Shown piece by piece: positions 24,607 to 34,748 of a DNA stretch of 64,000 bases; within the stretch, counting starts at the first letter, position 1; every line of letters starts with the position of its first letter. The translations under genes and the position numbers were made by a program. Under the pieces are notes generated by a model. That model saw only the letters and a program-made list of their open reading frames with translations. It did not search any database and had not been told where the DNA came from. Source of the DNA: Algibacter_G agarivorans (lineage in GTDB: Bacteria > Bacteroidota > Bacteroidia > Flavobacteriales > Flavobacteriaceae); contig NZ_BAABJJ010000029.1 in assembly GCF_039543245.1 (NCBI RefSeq), positions 124,001 through 188,000 of the forward strand, read 5' to 3'.

Positions 24607-25219
24607 GTTTATCGAGTTTATCCAAAATTTTGTGGATTGCTAATAAATATATAAGATTTATTAATCTGTTTGGTTTTATTTTTTCTAAAAACATAAATTA
24701 AACTTGTTACTCCCTTTGTTTGAAAAAGGGAGGACAATTTCGATTTCATCGAAATTAGGAGGGTTAAAAAGCACAAAAACTTTACAGGTCTGAAACACCT
24801 AAACAATAAAAATATTAACAACTTAACATTTATGTTTTAATTTGTGTTATGTTCTTAAGTCCAGATCACATAGTTTTTTACTTCATCTTATACCAAGTGT
24901 TATTTCTTCTTATTAAATAAAAAGAGCAACACAATAAATTTTGTTTTATAGAAATGGTAATTCTATATAAAATGAATTAAAAATACTACAAAATACTTAT
25001 ATTTTATCGATAAAAGTTGTAGAATTTCGATAAACCGTCATAAATCTTCCTGCTCCCTTTATTGTTACAAATATATTTCCGATATTTACCACGTTTAATA
25101 ACGTTAAATTCAGATGAATGACAAATCATGTAAGTATTTATCTAATTTAATATGTTTAATAACAAGAAATACTTCTTTGTAGTCAGTCGCAGCTAAAGAG
25201 AAGTACTAAATATAGCCCC
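24607..25219. other. 613-bp gap before the giant adhesin gene
   Basis: AT-rich, no reading frame. It contains repeat family A copy 1 (24701-24766) and the presumed promoter of the SprB-like gene in its last 150 bases, where no exact TAnnTTTG is visible. Confidence 0.45.
24701..24766 (+). repeat. interspersed repeat family A, copy 1
   Basis: About 65 nt: AACTTGTTACTCCCTTT, a CTCCCTTT/AAAGGGAG hairpin, then AATTTCGAT-TTC-ATCGAAATT (a 9-bp stem) and AGGAGGGTT. A nearly identical copy lies at 34611-34674; together they bracket the adhesin cassette. Confidence 0.65.
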
Positions 25220-28200
25220 ATGAAAAAATCTACTTACTATAAATTAGTTTTTATTGTTTTATTTTTATTATTAGGGATCAAAGGTATTGCTCAAACTTAT
25301 AAAACGTTTTCAATAAGAAAAAACATGGATGTTAAGGGCAGTATGCTTGTTGTTGGTAATAATATTCTTGGTGAAAGCAATGCTCCATTCAATAATGATA
25401 CAGTAGATAATCAGGATATATCCATGCAATATATTGATATTGATAATGATGTAACTACTTTTAACTCTAGTGGTGCTGAACTTTTAATGCCAATCCAGCC
25501 AGACGGAAATCCAACAACTTGTTATAGAGTGGTATATGCAGCTTTGTATTGGGGAGCTGTTCTTCAAGATGGAAGTAGAACAGACATAAATAAAGTAAAA
25601 TTTAAATTACCAGAAAGCACAACTTATGTAGATATAGATGGAGAAATCATCTATGATGCTTTTGTTGATCCAATTATAGCAGAAGATAGTGAACCCGGTA
25701 ATACGCCATATGCCTGTTATGCAGATGTAACTGATTTATTATCAGGCTTGTCAAGCAATATAGAAGGTGATTATACAGTGGCAAATGTAATATCTAGTGA
25801 AGGCTCCAATTATTCAACGGGTTTAAGTGCTGGTTGGACACTTTTTGTAATTTATGAAAACCCTAATCTTCATATGAAATCCTTCACAAGTTTTGATGGC
25901 TTTAGTCATATCTTCGATGGTCATTATGAAGAGGTTCCTGTTACAGGTTTTACAACACCACAATCAGGCCCTATAGATTTACAATTTGCTTATGCAGCTT
26001 TAGATGGCGATAAAACCAAAAGGGCAACTAAGTTGGAAATTAATGGTAAAGAGGTTACAACTCCTTTGAGACCTGCAAATAAATTTTTTGGTTCTGTTAT
26101 TGAAAATAATAATGGTATTTCAAACCCTAGAACACCATCTGGAACAAATACCTTAGGGTATGATACTGGTTTTTTGGAAATTTTTGGAGCAGAACCTGAA
26201 TATATTAAGAATAATGTGTCTTCAGCTTCTTTTACATTACAAGTCGCTAGAGGACAAGCGGACCCTATATTCGCTTTTTTTAGTGCCTTTGCCGTAGATA
26301 TTATTGCCCCAGACATAGACCTTACCAAAATTGTTGTTAATACTGCTGGTGACGATATTGATGGTGCAGATGTAAATCTTGGACAAAATTTATTTTATGA
26401 AATTACTTATCAAAGTGTTGGTAATGATAACGTTACTCAATTCACCTTAAAAGATGTACTTCCAGATAATATTGTTTTCGACCCTTTAACAGATATTGAT
26501 TTAAGCAATGCTGGTGGAGCAACGTTACAATCTTATGATCCTGTAACTAGAACGCTTATATTTAATATACCAGATAGCTCTGTAGAAGTTAACGATCCTG
26601 AATTTGTTATTCGAATAGCAGTACAAGTAGTTCCTAATTGTTATGACTTGAGTCAAGCATGTTCTAATGAAATTAAAAACCAAGCCTTTGCTACTTATAG
26701 AGGTGTTATTAACCCAGCTATCATTCAAGATGAAGGAAGTTTTGCTTCAGTAGAATGTTTAGGAACTCCTGGGTCTACCAATTTTTTAGTAGATATATCG
26801 AATTGTACTTTCGAAAGGAATGAAGTGTTGTGTGGTGCGAGTGTTATTTTAACAGCTTCAGATGGTTATGATAGCTACTCATGGTCTACAAGCCAAACAG
26901 GAACACCAGTAATAAGTACGGATCAAACATATACTGCAACAGAAACGGGTACTTATTATGTAAGTAATACAACCTCATCTACGTGTATATCCATTGAAGA
27001 AACGATTAATGTGATTCCTTATGGAAATACAGTTACAAATCCCATCATACCTTTTGCTGATTTATTACCAATTTGTCCAAATGATGGTAAAGTTTTACCC
27101 TACATATTTTTATGTGGTGCTAATGCGACTAGATCTATTAATACGGGAATTAGCGATGCTTCCTCTGTTATTTGGGAAAAATTAGATGAAAATAGTTGTC
27201 CTGCTCTAACAATAGATGATTGTGCTAATGAAAATTCTGAATGTACTTGGAATCAGATAGCTATGGGGCCCGATTATGTTGCGAATACTTCTGGACAATT
27301 CAGGATTGTTATAAATTATCCTGGTGGATGTTTTAGTATTTTTTACTTTAACGTCTATCAAAACTTATTAAATCCCACAGCCACATCTAAAGACATTATA
27401 TGTACTACGCCAGGCGAAATAACAGTTGGTGGTGTACCTAGTGGTTATGAGTATAGTATTGACGGTTCAAACTATCAAACTAGCAATGTGTTTTCTATTA
27501 ACACGGCTAATTATTATATAATTTATATTAGACAAATAGGTGTGGATACAAATCCATGTATTTTTGAAACACCGAGTGTTTATGTTAGAGCTAGGGATTT
27601 TATGGTTTCTACATTTGTCACTCAACCATATTGTTATGGTGATAAGGGTACTATAAAATTAGCCGCTAATGATGCCTTGCCACAGTATTATTTTAGTATC
27701 TCAGAAGGTGGGATTTTAATTAATAGTGTTGGTCCAATTATGGAAAGTGATTACACATTTGCAAACCTTAATCCAGGGACTTATACTTATACTGTATCTA
27801 CTGATGATGGATGTACTTTTAGTGATGATATTATCATTATAGAACCTCCGCTATTAACAGCTACTGTAGCGCTCACTAAACCATTAAGCTGTACCGATGG
27901 CGAACTAACCGTTTATCCTGTTGGAGGCGCACCTCCGTATATTTATTATGTAAATAGTGCGTCAATTTCTCAAGACTCACCTATAATAGCAGCATCAACA
28001 CCAGGTGTGTATGACATCACGGTTATAGATTCAAACAACTGTAGTGCAACCACCTCAATAACAGTAGAAGGTATATTGCCTCCAGAGTTTACCGTTACCA
28101 GTACAAATATTTTATGTGCTGACTCCACAGATGGTACCATAACATTTAATGTGACCAATGCCAATGGAAATACTTTGGAATACAGTATAGATGGAGGAAC

Positions 28201-31200
28201 AACATTTTTTAACTCTCAGGTTTTTACTGGTTTATCTACAGGCAATTACAGTGCTGTGGTCCAATATATGATTGGTGCTGATGTATGTCTTTCAGACCCG
28301 CAACCAATAATTATTGCTGCACCAACACCAATTACAGGAACTGCAACAGCAACACCTTATACCTGTAGTGCCGATGGAACTATTAACGTTTCTGGTGCTT
28401 CTGGCGGAACAGGAACGCTTTTATATAGCCTTGATGGTGTTATATTTCAAGCAGGAAATACGTTTACAGGATTAACAGATGGTACTTATACCATAACTAT
28501 ACAAGATGCTAATAGTTGTACTTTTGTTTTAGCACCGATAACATTAGACCCCTTAAATCCACCAACGGATTTAACGTTTAGCAATACACCTTTAAGTTGT
28601 CCTGCAATGACTTCTGATGTAACATTAGCAGGAATAACAGGAGGTACAACACCATTAGAATATCAAATTATAGCACCGGCAGCTTCGGCTACAGCATACC
28701 AAACATCGAATGTTTTTGCAGGATTAACACCTGATACCTATACATTTCAAGTAAGAGATGCTTACAATTGTGTTTACAGTGAATCTTTTACAATTCCTCC
28801 GTTACCACCATTAAACCTAAGTACAATTGTAACGAAAGATTTAGATTGTACCACTTCACCAGACGGTATCATTTCAGGTACTATTTCAGGTGGCACAGCA
28901 CCATTTACTTATGCGGTATCATTTAATGGAGGCGCTTATGGTAGTTCAATTACGGTAACTGGAGCATCATTTAATCATACAGCAACAACAGATGGTACTT
29001 ATCAATTTCAAATAACGGATGCCAATGGATGTACTGCAGAATCAGGAATTCAAACTATAAATGTTATTTCATTACCAGAAATAACTTCGGTTGTACAAAC
29101 ACAACCTATTTTATGTAACGGAGACTCTAACGCAGCTATTGAAATAACAATCAATAATACTGTTGGAACGCCTCAATTTGTTATTAATGTAAATAATGAT
29201 TCTACAGGAACAGATTATGGAACACAGACCTCAGGATTGCCAGCTGGTGATTATACGATTACTTTGACTGATGCAAATTCATGTACCGATATAGAAACAA
29301 TTACAATTGCTGAACCAACTCCTATTGTGGTATCGTCAACTGCGCTTCCTATTACTTGTGGTGCGCTTGGAGTTTCAAAAGGATCAGTAATAGTGAATAG
29401 TGTAACTGGTGGAACTGCACCATATAATTATTTTGTAACAGGTACGAATGGTTATTCCGCTTCTGAACTTAATGCTTCAGGAACAATCTCGACAACTTTT
29501 GATGTGGTTGATTTTGGATTATATCAAATTAATGTAGTTGACTCTAATGGTTGTTCAAATTTAGTTCAAGATGTATTAGTGGCATCACCCCCAAATGATT
29601 TAGACATTTCAATAAATACGACAGCAGATTGTATAACTGGAGGTGAAGCGGTTGTTGATATAGGAACAACTTTAGTAGGCACAGGACCTTTCTTCTTTGA
29701 TATTTATAGAGGGGTTGTTCCGCCACCACCTCCGGGAGGTACTTGGGTTGCAGAAGATTCTTTTGGAAGTCAAAATGCCACGTTTACAGGTTTAATTCCA
29801 GGAGTGACATATACGTTTATTGTTTATGATGCTTCAACAGGTTGTAGTTATTATGAAACAGCAACAGCACCAGTTCCAACAAATTCAACGTTGACCGGAA
29901 GCGCTCTAACTTCAAATAATATTACTTGTATAGGTAGTGCAGATGGAAACGTTTCGTTTACTGTCAATAGTATTTATGGAGTCTCTACTGATATAAGTTA
30001 TGAGATTTTTGATTCATTATCGTTAATCACAACAGCAGTTAGCGGAACCGGTACAGTACCAGCTAGTGGAACACTATCAGTATCAAATTTAGGACCATTA
30101 TCTTTTGGGACTTATTTTGTTTTAATTACTGAAACCACTGGACCTAATACAGGGTGTAGTGTGGTAACAATTCCTTTTAATATTACCGAATCTGCTATAG
30201 ATTTAGATATTTCGGCTACCGTTGATAACAATGCTAATTGTAATCCAAATTCAGGAGTTATAAACGCTATTGCAACAGATGGTACACCTCCATATTTATA
30301 TCAATTAACTACTTCGGCAACAGCACCTTTGGCAACAGACCCTTCTTGGGGGGCTGCTAGCACATTTAATGTAAATGCTAATAGTTATTACGTACATGTT
30401 ATAGATGCTTATGGTTGTATAAAATCTACTCCTGTTTTAGTTTTAACATCAGACCCAGAACCTGTGATTACTGCCACGTTAAACAATCAATGTATGGTAA
30501 CAGAGGGTAATTTTGAAATTGATGTCACTTTAACAACTATAGGAATAGCACCTTATAGTTATAGTATTGATGGCGGTGCTTTTCAGACACGTACTGCACC
30601 TTTTTCTATTTCAAATTTATCATCAGGAACCCATACCGTTGAAATTCAAGATGCTAATGGTTGCGGAAATTTAGTGTCTGTTGATATTGAAACTCCAATA
30701 GGGTTGACGCCAGCGGTAACTGCATTGCCAACTTGTAATGATAATGATGGACAGATAACTATAACAGGATATGGTGGAACAGGATCTTATACGTATGCTA
30801 TAAGTCCAAATCCTGCATCAATAACCTTAAGTGGCAATATGTTTTCTGGTGTTCCATTTGGAACTTATACGGTTACAATCACTGATGCTTCAACTTTATG
30901 TTCAGAAGATGTTACGATAGTTTTACCTGCTTCAATACCTCCAGCTTTTACAACAACATCAACAGCAGTAACCTGTTTTGGAGATAATAACGGTGCATTC
31001 GAAATTAATGTTAGTGGGTATTCAGGACCTTATACTTATGAAGTATTTGATAGTTCTAGTGTGTCTGTTTTAGGAATTGTTTCTGCTAATACATCAACAA
31101 ACCCAGAAACCGTTACAGGATTATTAGCAGGAACGTATTCCGTAGTTATTATAGAAACTGCTAGCCCGTTTTGTTCTGCTACATCAAATGTGATTATTTC

Positions 31201-33445
31201 GTCACCTTTAGATGCATTAACATTAGTGGCTACTGAAACGTCTAATGTAACTTGTGATGACGATAAAGGAACAATCACAGCCATTGCTAACGGTGGTTGG
31301 GGAACTTATGAATATGAACTAACTGGAACTTCAACAGTGGCATATTCACCTAACGGAACATTTACAAACTTATCTACTGGGCCTTACACTGTTAATGTTA
31401 GAGACGCTGGAGGATGTATTGTATCTGAAAATGTAATACTGGATTTACCAACTCCAATAGATGGAACTATTACAGCTAGCACCAATCTATTATCTTGTTT
31501 TGGCGATACCGATGCAACAATTACAATAAGTGCTGTAACAGGAGGGCAAGGCACAAATTATTCTTATACATTGAATATGGTTTCGCCAACCGTAAGTTCA
31601 TCTGGGCCTCAAACATCTCCAACTTTTGATGGATTAGGAATCGGAACTTATAACGTCGTAATAGCTGATGGTTACAATTGTACGTTTACAACTGCAAATG
31701 TTACAATAACAGAACCGACTCAAATTCAGGCTAGTTTAGTAAAAGAAACATCTCAAACGTGTTTAACTAACACAACACTCACATTAAGTGCCACTGGAGG
31801 CACAGGGTCTTATGAATATAGTGATACAGCTTCCTTTACAACAGTTCTAGGAACTTTGACATCCTCGGTAACATTTCCAGTATCAGATGGGACTTATCAA
31901 TATTATGTTAGGGATGCTAATGGTTGTGTAGCCAATATTTCAAATGAAATTACTATAGATCCACTACCAACATTACTAGTAGATTTGGATGCGATGAATG
32001 CCACAATTAATTGTACTGGTGATAATACTGGAGTTATAATTGCGACTGCTCAAGGTGGTTTGGGTAATTATGTTTATACATTGCAAGACACATCTGGGAA
32101 TGATATTTTGCCAGTAACTCAAAATAGTCCTGGTGTTTTTACAGAACTTCCTTCTGGAACATATCAAGTACAAGTAGATAGTGGTGATTGTTTAACAACA
32201 AGTGCACAAATCCCTATTACAGAACCTGCAACACCATTAATTGCTAATTTCATAGCTACCAATGTAACCTGTCCTGGAACAAATAATGGACGTTTAGAAA
32301 TTACCGCTTCTGGTGGAACAGGCATTATAAAATATGCAATTTCACCACAATTGAACCAGTTTTTTGAATCTCCTATTTTTGAAAATCTAACGCCTGGAAA
32401 TTATCAAGCTATTGCTCAAGATGAACTAGGTTGTTTCATAATTTTCGATTTTATTATTGAAGATCCAATACCTGTCATGCTTAATATTGTTGCAAACTCA
32501 TTAGTTCCAGAAGTTTGTGATGGTGATTTAGATGGAGCATTCAGTATTGAAATTTCTGGAGGGGATTTACCTTATAGTGTAAGTTTAGATGATATTAATG
32601 GCACCTATACTACAGGAACTTTAACGCAAACACAATTTGATTTTACTGGATTAGGTGGTGGCGATCATATAGTATTTGTAAGTGATAATCTAGGTTGTTT
32701 AACGGAATGGAATATTACGTTCCCGGAATCCGTAATAATTAACCCTGAGGTTGAGGTAGAATTTGGATGTACAAATAATCTGTCTACCAATACAGTTACA
32801 GTAACAGTAGATGCTAGCATAACCAATCTAGCAGATTTGGATTACTCATTAAATGGAGGGTCTTATCAAGTTAATAATGTTTTTGTTGATGTACCACCAG
32901 GGATTGGTCATTTTATTGATGTACGACATACTAATGGTTGTATACAAAGGACTGAATTGTTTGATATTTCTCAATTTGATGTATTAGAATTGGCATTAGA
33001 TGATGGCGAAGAAATAAACCAGATTGTGGCTGCGACTTCGGGAGGTGCTGCTCCTTATGTGTACACCTTGAATGGTGAAGACTATGGAGATGAAAACACA
33101 TTCCTTATTTACGAATCTGGCGACTATACGGTTACGGTAACGGATAGCAACGGTTGTTTTGCCTCTGCTACAAGGTATTTTGAATTTATTGATGTATGTA
33201 TTCCAAATTATTTTACTCCTAGGAGTGAAGAATGGGGACCAGGATGTACTTCGCAATATAAAGAGTTAACAGTTGATATTTTTGATAGATATGGAAGAAA
33301 AATAGCAACTCTAAGAGTGGGAGATAAATGGGATGGTAAATATAAGGGCATTGAATTGCCAACAGGAGATTATTGGTACGTTGTGCAGCTAAATGACCCA
33401 AAAAATGATCGCGACTTTGTTGGGCACTTTACCCTTTATAGATAA
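25220..33445 (+). CDS. giant SprB-like repetitive surface adhesin with type B T9SS sorting domain
   Basis: 2741 residues. Signal peptide ends GIA, mature N-terminus QTYKTFS. Residues 25-370 form the SprB-type N-terminal region (NMDVKGSMLVVGNNILG, AALYWGAVLQDG, TSFDGFSHIFDG). About 370-490 is a DUF11-like isopeptide or Ig domain (GQNLFYEITYQSVG, DVLPDNIVFDPL). From about 730 to 2600 there are more than twenty SprB-like repeats of roughly 75-95 residues, each with a Cys, a SGGTGPY/YSIDG-like strand, a LSPGTYTVTVTDANGC-like end and the next start. The last about 85 residues are a gliding-motility-associated sorting domain (PNYFTPRSEEW, DIFDRYGRKIA, WDGKYKGIELPTGDYWYVV, ending LYR). SprB is the mobile adhesin of gliding flavobacteria; whether this protein supports gliding or simple adhesion cannot be read from sequence. 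The next gene encodes its PorP/SprF partner. Confidence 0.9.
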   Translation: MKKSTYYKLVFIVLFLLLGIKGIAQTYKTFSIRKNMDVKGSMLVVGNNILGESNAPFNNDTVDNQDISMQYIDIDNDVTTFNSSGAELLMPIQPDGNPTTCYRVVYAALYWGAVLQDGSRTDINKVKFKLPESTTYVDIDGEIIYDAFVDPIIAEDSEPGNTPYACYADVTDLLSGLSSNIEGDYTVANVISSEGSNYSTGLSAGWTLFVIYENPNLHMKSFTSFDGFSHIFDGHYEEVPVTGFTTPQSGPIDLQFAYAALDGDKTKRATKLEINGKEVTTPLRPANKFFGSVIENNNGISNPRTPSGTNTLGYDTGFLEIFGAEPEYIKNNVSSASFTLQVARGQADPIFAFFSAFAVDIIAPDIDLTKIVVNTAGDDIDGADVNLGQNLFYEITYQSVGNDNVTQFTLKDVLPDNIVFDPLTDIDLSNAGGATLQSYDPVTRTLIFNIPDSSVEVNDPEFVIRIAVQVVPNCYDLSQACSNEIKNQAFATYRGVINPAIIQDEGSFASVECLGTPGSTNFLVDISNCTFERNEVLCGASVILTASDGYDSYSWSTSQTGTPVISTDQTYTATETGTYYVSNTTSSTCISIEETINVIPYGNTVTNPIIPFADLLPICPNDGKVLPYIFLCGANATRSINTGISDASSVIWEKLDENSCPALTIDDCANENSECTWNQIAMGPDYVANTSGQFRIVINYPGGCFSIFYFNVYQNLLNPTATSKDIICTTPGEITVGGVPSGYEYSIDGSNYQTSNVFSINTANYYIIYIRQIGVDTNPCIFETPSVYVRARDFMVSTFVTQPYCYGDKGTIKLAANDALPQYYFSISEGGILINSVGPIMESDYTFANLNPGTYTYTVSTDDGCTFSDDIIIIEPPLLTATVALTKPLSCTDGELTVYPVGGAPPYIYYVNSASISQDSPIIAASTPGVYDITVIDSNNCSATTSITVEGILPPEFTVTSTNILCADSTDGTITFNVTNANGNTLEYSIDGGTTFFNSQVFTGLSTGNYSAVVQYMIGADVCLSDPQPIIIAAPTPITGTATATPYTCSADGTINVSGASGGTGTLLYSLDGVIFQAGNTFTGLTDGTYTITIQDANSCTFVLAPITLDPLNPPTDLTFSNTPLSCPAMTSDVTLAGITGGTTPLEYQIIAPAASATAYQTSNVFAGLTPDTYTFQVRDAYNCVYSESFTIPPLPPLNLSTIVTKDLDCTTSPDGIISGTISGGTAPFTYAVSFNGGAYGSSITVTGASFNHTATTDGTYQFQITDANGCTAESGIQTINVISLPEITSVVQTQPILCNGDSNAAIEITINNTVGTPQFVINVNNDSTGTDYGTQTSGLPAGDYTITLTDANSCTDIETITIAEPTPIVVSSTALPITCGALGVSKGSVIVNSVTGGTAPYNYFVTGTNGYSASELNASGTISTTFDVVDFGLYQINVVDSNGCSNLVQDVLVASPPNDLDISINTTADCITGGEAVVDIGTTLVGTGPFFFDIYRGVVPPPPPGGTWVAEDSFGSQNATFTGLIPGVTYTFIVYDASTGCSYYETATAPVPTNSTLTGSALTSNNITCIGSADGNVSFTVNSIYGVSTDISYEIFDSLSLITTAVSGTGTVPASGTLSVSNLGPLSFGTYFVLITETTGPNTGCSVVTIPFNITESAIDLDISATVDNNANCNPNSGVINAIATDGTPPYLYQLTTSATAPLATDPSWGAASTFNVNANSYYVHVIDAYGCIKSTPVLVLTSDPEPVITATLNNQCMVTEGNFEIDVTLTTIGIAPYSYSIDGGAFQTRTAPFSISNLSSGTHTVEIQDANGCGNLVSVDIETPIGLTPAVTALPTCNDNDGQITITGYGGTGSYTYAISPNPASITLSGNMFSGVPFGTYTVTITDASTLCSEDVTIVLPASIPPAFTTTSTAVTCFGDNNGAFEINVSGYSGPYTYEVFDSSSVSVLGIVSANTSTNPETVTGLLAGTYSVVIIETASPFCSATSNVIISSPLDALTLVATETSNVTCDDDKGTITAIANGGWGTYEYELTGTSTVAYSPNGTFTNLSTGPYTVNVRDAGGCIVSENVILDLPTPIDGTITASTNLLSCFGDTDATITISAVTGGQGTNYSYTLNMVSPTVSSSGPQTSPTFDGLGIGTYNVVIADGYNCTFTTANVTITEPTQIQASLVKETSQTCLTNTTLTLSATGGTGSYEYSDTASFTTVLGTLTSSVTFPVSDGTYQYYVRDANGCVANISNEITIDPLPTLLVDLDAMNATINCTGDNTGVIIATAQGGLGNYVYTLQDTSGNDILPVTQNSPGVFTELPSGTYQVQVDSGDCLTTSAQIPITEPATPLIANFIATNVTCPGTNNGRLEITASGGTGIIKYAISPQLNQFFESPIFENLTPGNYQAIAQDELGCFIIFDFIIEDPIPVMLNIVANSLVPEVCDGDLDGAFSIEISGGDLPYSVSLDDINGTYTTGTLTQTQFDFTGLGGGDHIVFVSDNLGCLTEWNITFPESVIINPEVEVEFGCTNNLSTNTVTVTVDASITNLADLDYSLNGGSYQVNNVFVDVPPGIGHFIDVRHTNGCIQRTELFDISQFDVLELALDDGEEINQIVAATSGGAAPYVYTLNGEDYGDENTFLIYESGDYTVTVTDSNGCFASATRYFEFIDVCIPNYFTPRSEEWGPGCTSQYKELTVDIFDRYGRKIATLRVGDKWDGKYKGIELPTGDYWYVVQLNDPKNDRDFVGHFTLYR

Positions 33446-33481
33446 CAAAAATTAGTGCTGTTACCCTCTAAATTAAGAATT

Positions 33482-34465
33482 ATGCAAATACAAAAACTAT
33501 ACATATATTTACTTCTACTGGTTATAGCAAATGGCTATGGACAAGAGTTAAATTTACCTGTTTTTACTCAGTATTTAGCAGATAACAACTTTGTAGTCTC
33601 ACCAACTTATGCCGGTATTGGCGATAATTTAAAAATTAGAGCAAATGGTTTAACACAATGGGTTGGAATAAAAGGCGCACCAGATAATCAATCCATTTAT
33701 GGTGATGCTAGAATTGCAGATCGAACAGGTGTTGGGTTGTCATTGTATAACGATAGAAATGGTAATACGATTCAAACCGGGGCTAAATTTTCTTTTGCAC
33801 ATCACCTTACGCTAGATTATTATTCAAAACAATATTTATCGTTCGGTATTTCTTATAACATTAATAATTTTAGAGTAGACACCAGTAAATTTCATAATGG
33901 AGATGGTTTGCCAATTAGCAATCCATTAATTACAGATGATAGGCGGACTTCAAATAACAATTTTGATGTTGGTGCTTTATACAGATTCAAAGGGTTCTTT
34001 TTAAGCTTTAATGCAAATAATATTCTTTCTAAAAAACTAGATGAAAAAATTAGAATATCGGAACCAAACTTACTTTTAAACTATCAAGTATATTCAGGAT
34101 ACACATTTAGAGGTCCGAAAAAGAGCGGATTAGAATTTGAACCTTCAATATATTATCAAATGTTTAGTAGTGATAGACGTTCTAGTACCGATGTGAATTT
34201 TAAATTCAGAAAGTATAATAGAAACGAAGATTATTTTTGGGCAGGTATATCCTATAGATTTCTTAACGACCAGTTCTTAAAGCCATTAAACATAGGACCT
34301 ATGGTAGGTTTTCAGAAGTCTATTTTCTATTTTGGATATGCGTATCAAATAACCACTAACGAATTATCTGCATACAATTCTGGAACCCATGTAGTTACTA
34401 TTGGTCTTAACTTTTTACAGGGTATTAGTAATTGTCCGTGCGTGCAAAGTGCCGTGCGTAAATAA
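33482..34465 (+). CDS. PorP/SprF-family T9SS outer-membrane protein
   Basis: 327 residues from the ATG at 33482; a GTG at 33455 is in frame but would put nine residues in front of an otherwise normal signal peptide. Cleavage after GYG leaves QELNLPVFTQYL, the standard mature start of the family. The rest is a 12- to 14-stranded barrel with the family hallmarks FVVSPTYAGIGD, LTQWVGIKGAP, GVGLSLYNDRNG, YLSFGISYNINNF, and a Phe-rich end followed by CPC. It is of normal length, unlike the paralogue at 21937. It lies 36 bp behind the SprB-like gene and is the expected partner for exporting or anchoring it. Confidence 0.9.
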   Translation: MQIQKLYIYLLLLVIANGYGQELNLPVFTQYLADNNFVVSPTYAGIGDNLKIRANGLTQWVGIKGAPDNQSIYGDARIADRTGVGLSLYNDRNGNTIQTGAKFSFAHHLTLDYYSKQYLSFGISYNINNFRVDTSKFHNGDGLPISNPLITDDRRTSNNNFDVGALYRFKGFFLSFNANNILSKKLDEKIRISEPNLLLNYQVYSGYTFRGPKKSGLEFEPSIYYQMFSSDRRSSTDVNFKFRKYNRNEDYFWAGISYRFLNDQFLKPLNIGPMVGFQKSIFYFGYAYQITTNELSAYNSGTHVVTIGLNFLQGISNCPCVQSAVRK

Positions 34466-34610
34466 TTTATCCCTTTTTTCTTGCAAGTCCGATCAGATGA
34501 GTTGAAGTCATTTATTTTGCATCAGGCACTCCTTTCTTTTTAAGAGGAAAAGTGTCTCTTAGGTTAAAAAAAATGATGTTTTAACCAATTTAAAGTCAAA
34601 ATATAATCAA

Positions 34611-34674
34611 AACTTGTTCCTCCCTTTTCTTTAAAGCGAGGACAATTTCGATTTCATCGAAATTAGGAGGGTTT
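34611..34674 (+). repeat. interspersed repeat family A, copy 2
   Basis: About 64 nt, roughly 90 percent identical to 24701-24766. The internal palindrome AATTTCGAT-TTC-ATCGAAATT is unchanged; differences lie in the 5' hairpin. Confidence 0.65.
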
Positions 34675-34748
34675 GAAAAATATTATAAGGGGTTTTCAAC
34701 TTCCTGATAGTGTACAATGAATTTGGTTTTGGGATTACTTTTAGATTT

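Noticed and set aside
29544..29729. Minus-strand frames inside the giant adhesin gene
   Set aside because: They are shadows of the repeated coding pattern, with skewed composition and no start signals.
33455..33481. GTG start for the PorP/SprF gene
   Set aside because: It would place extra residues before a complete signal peptide that starts with the ATG at 33482.
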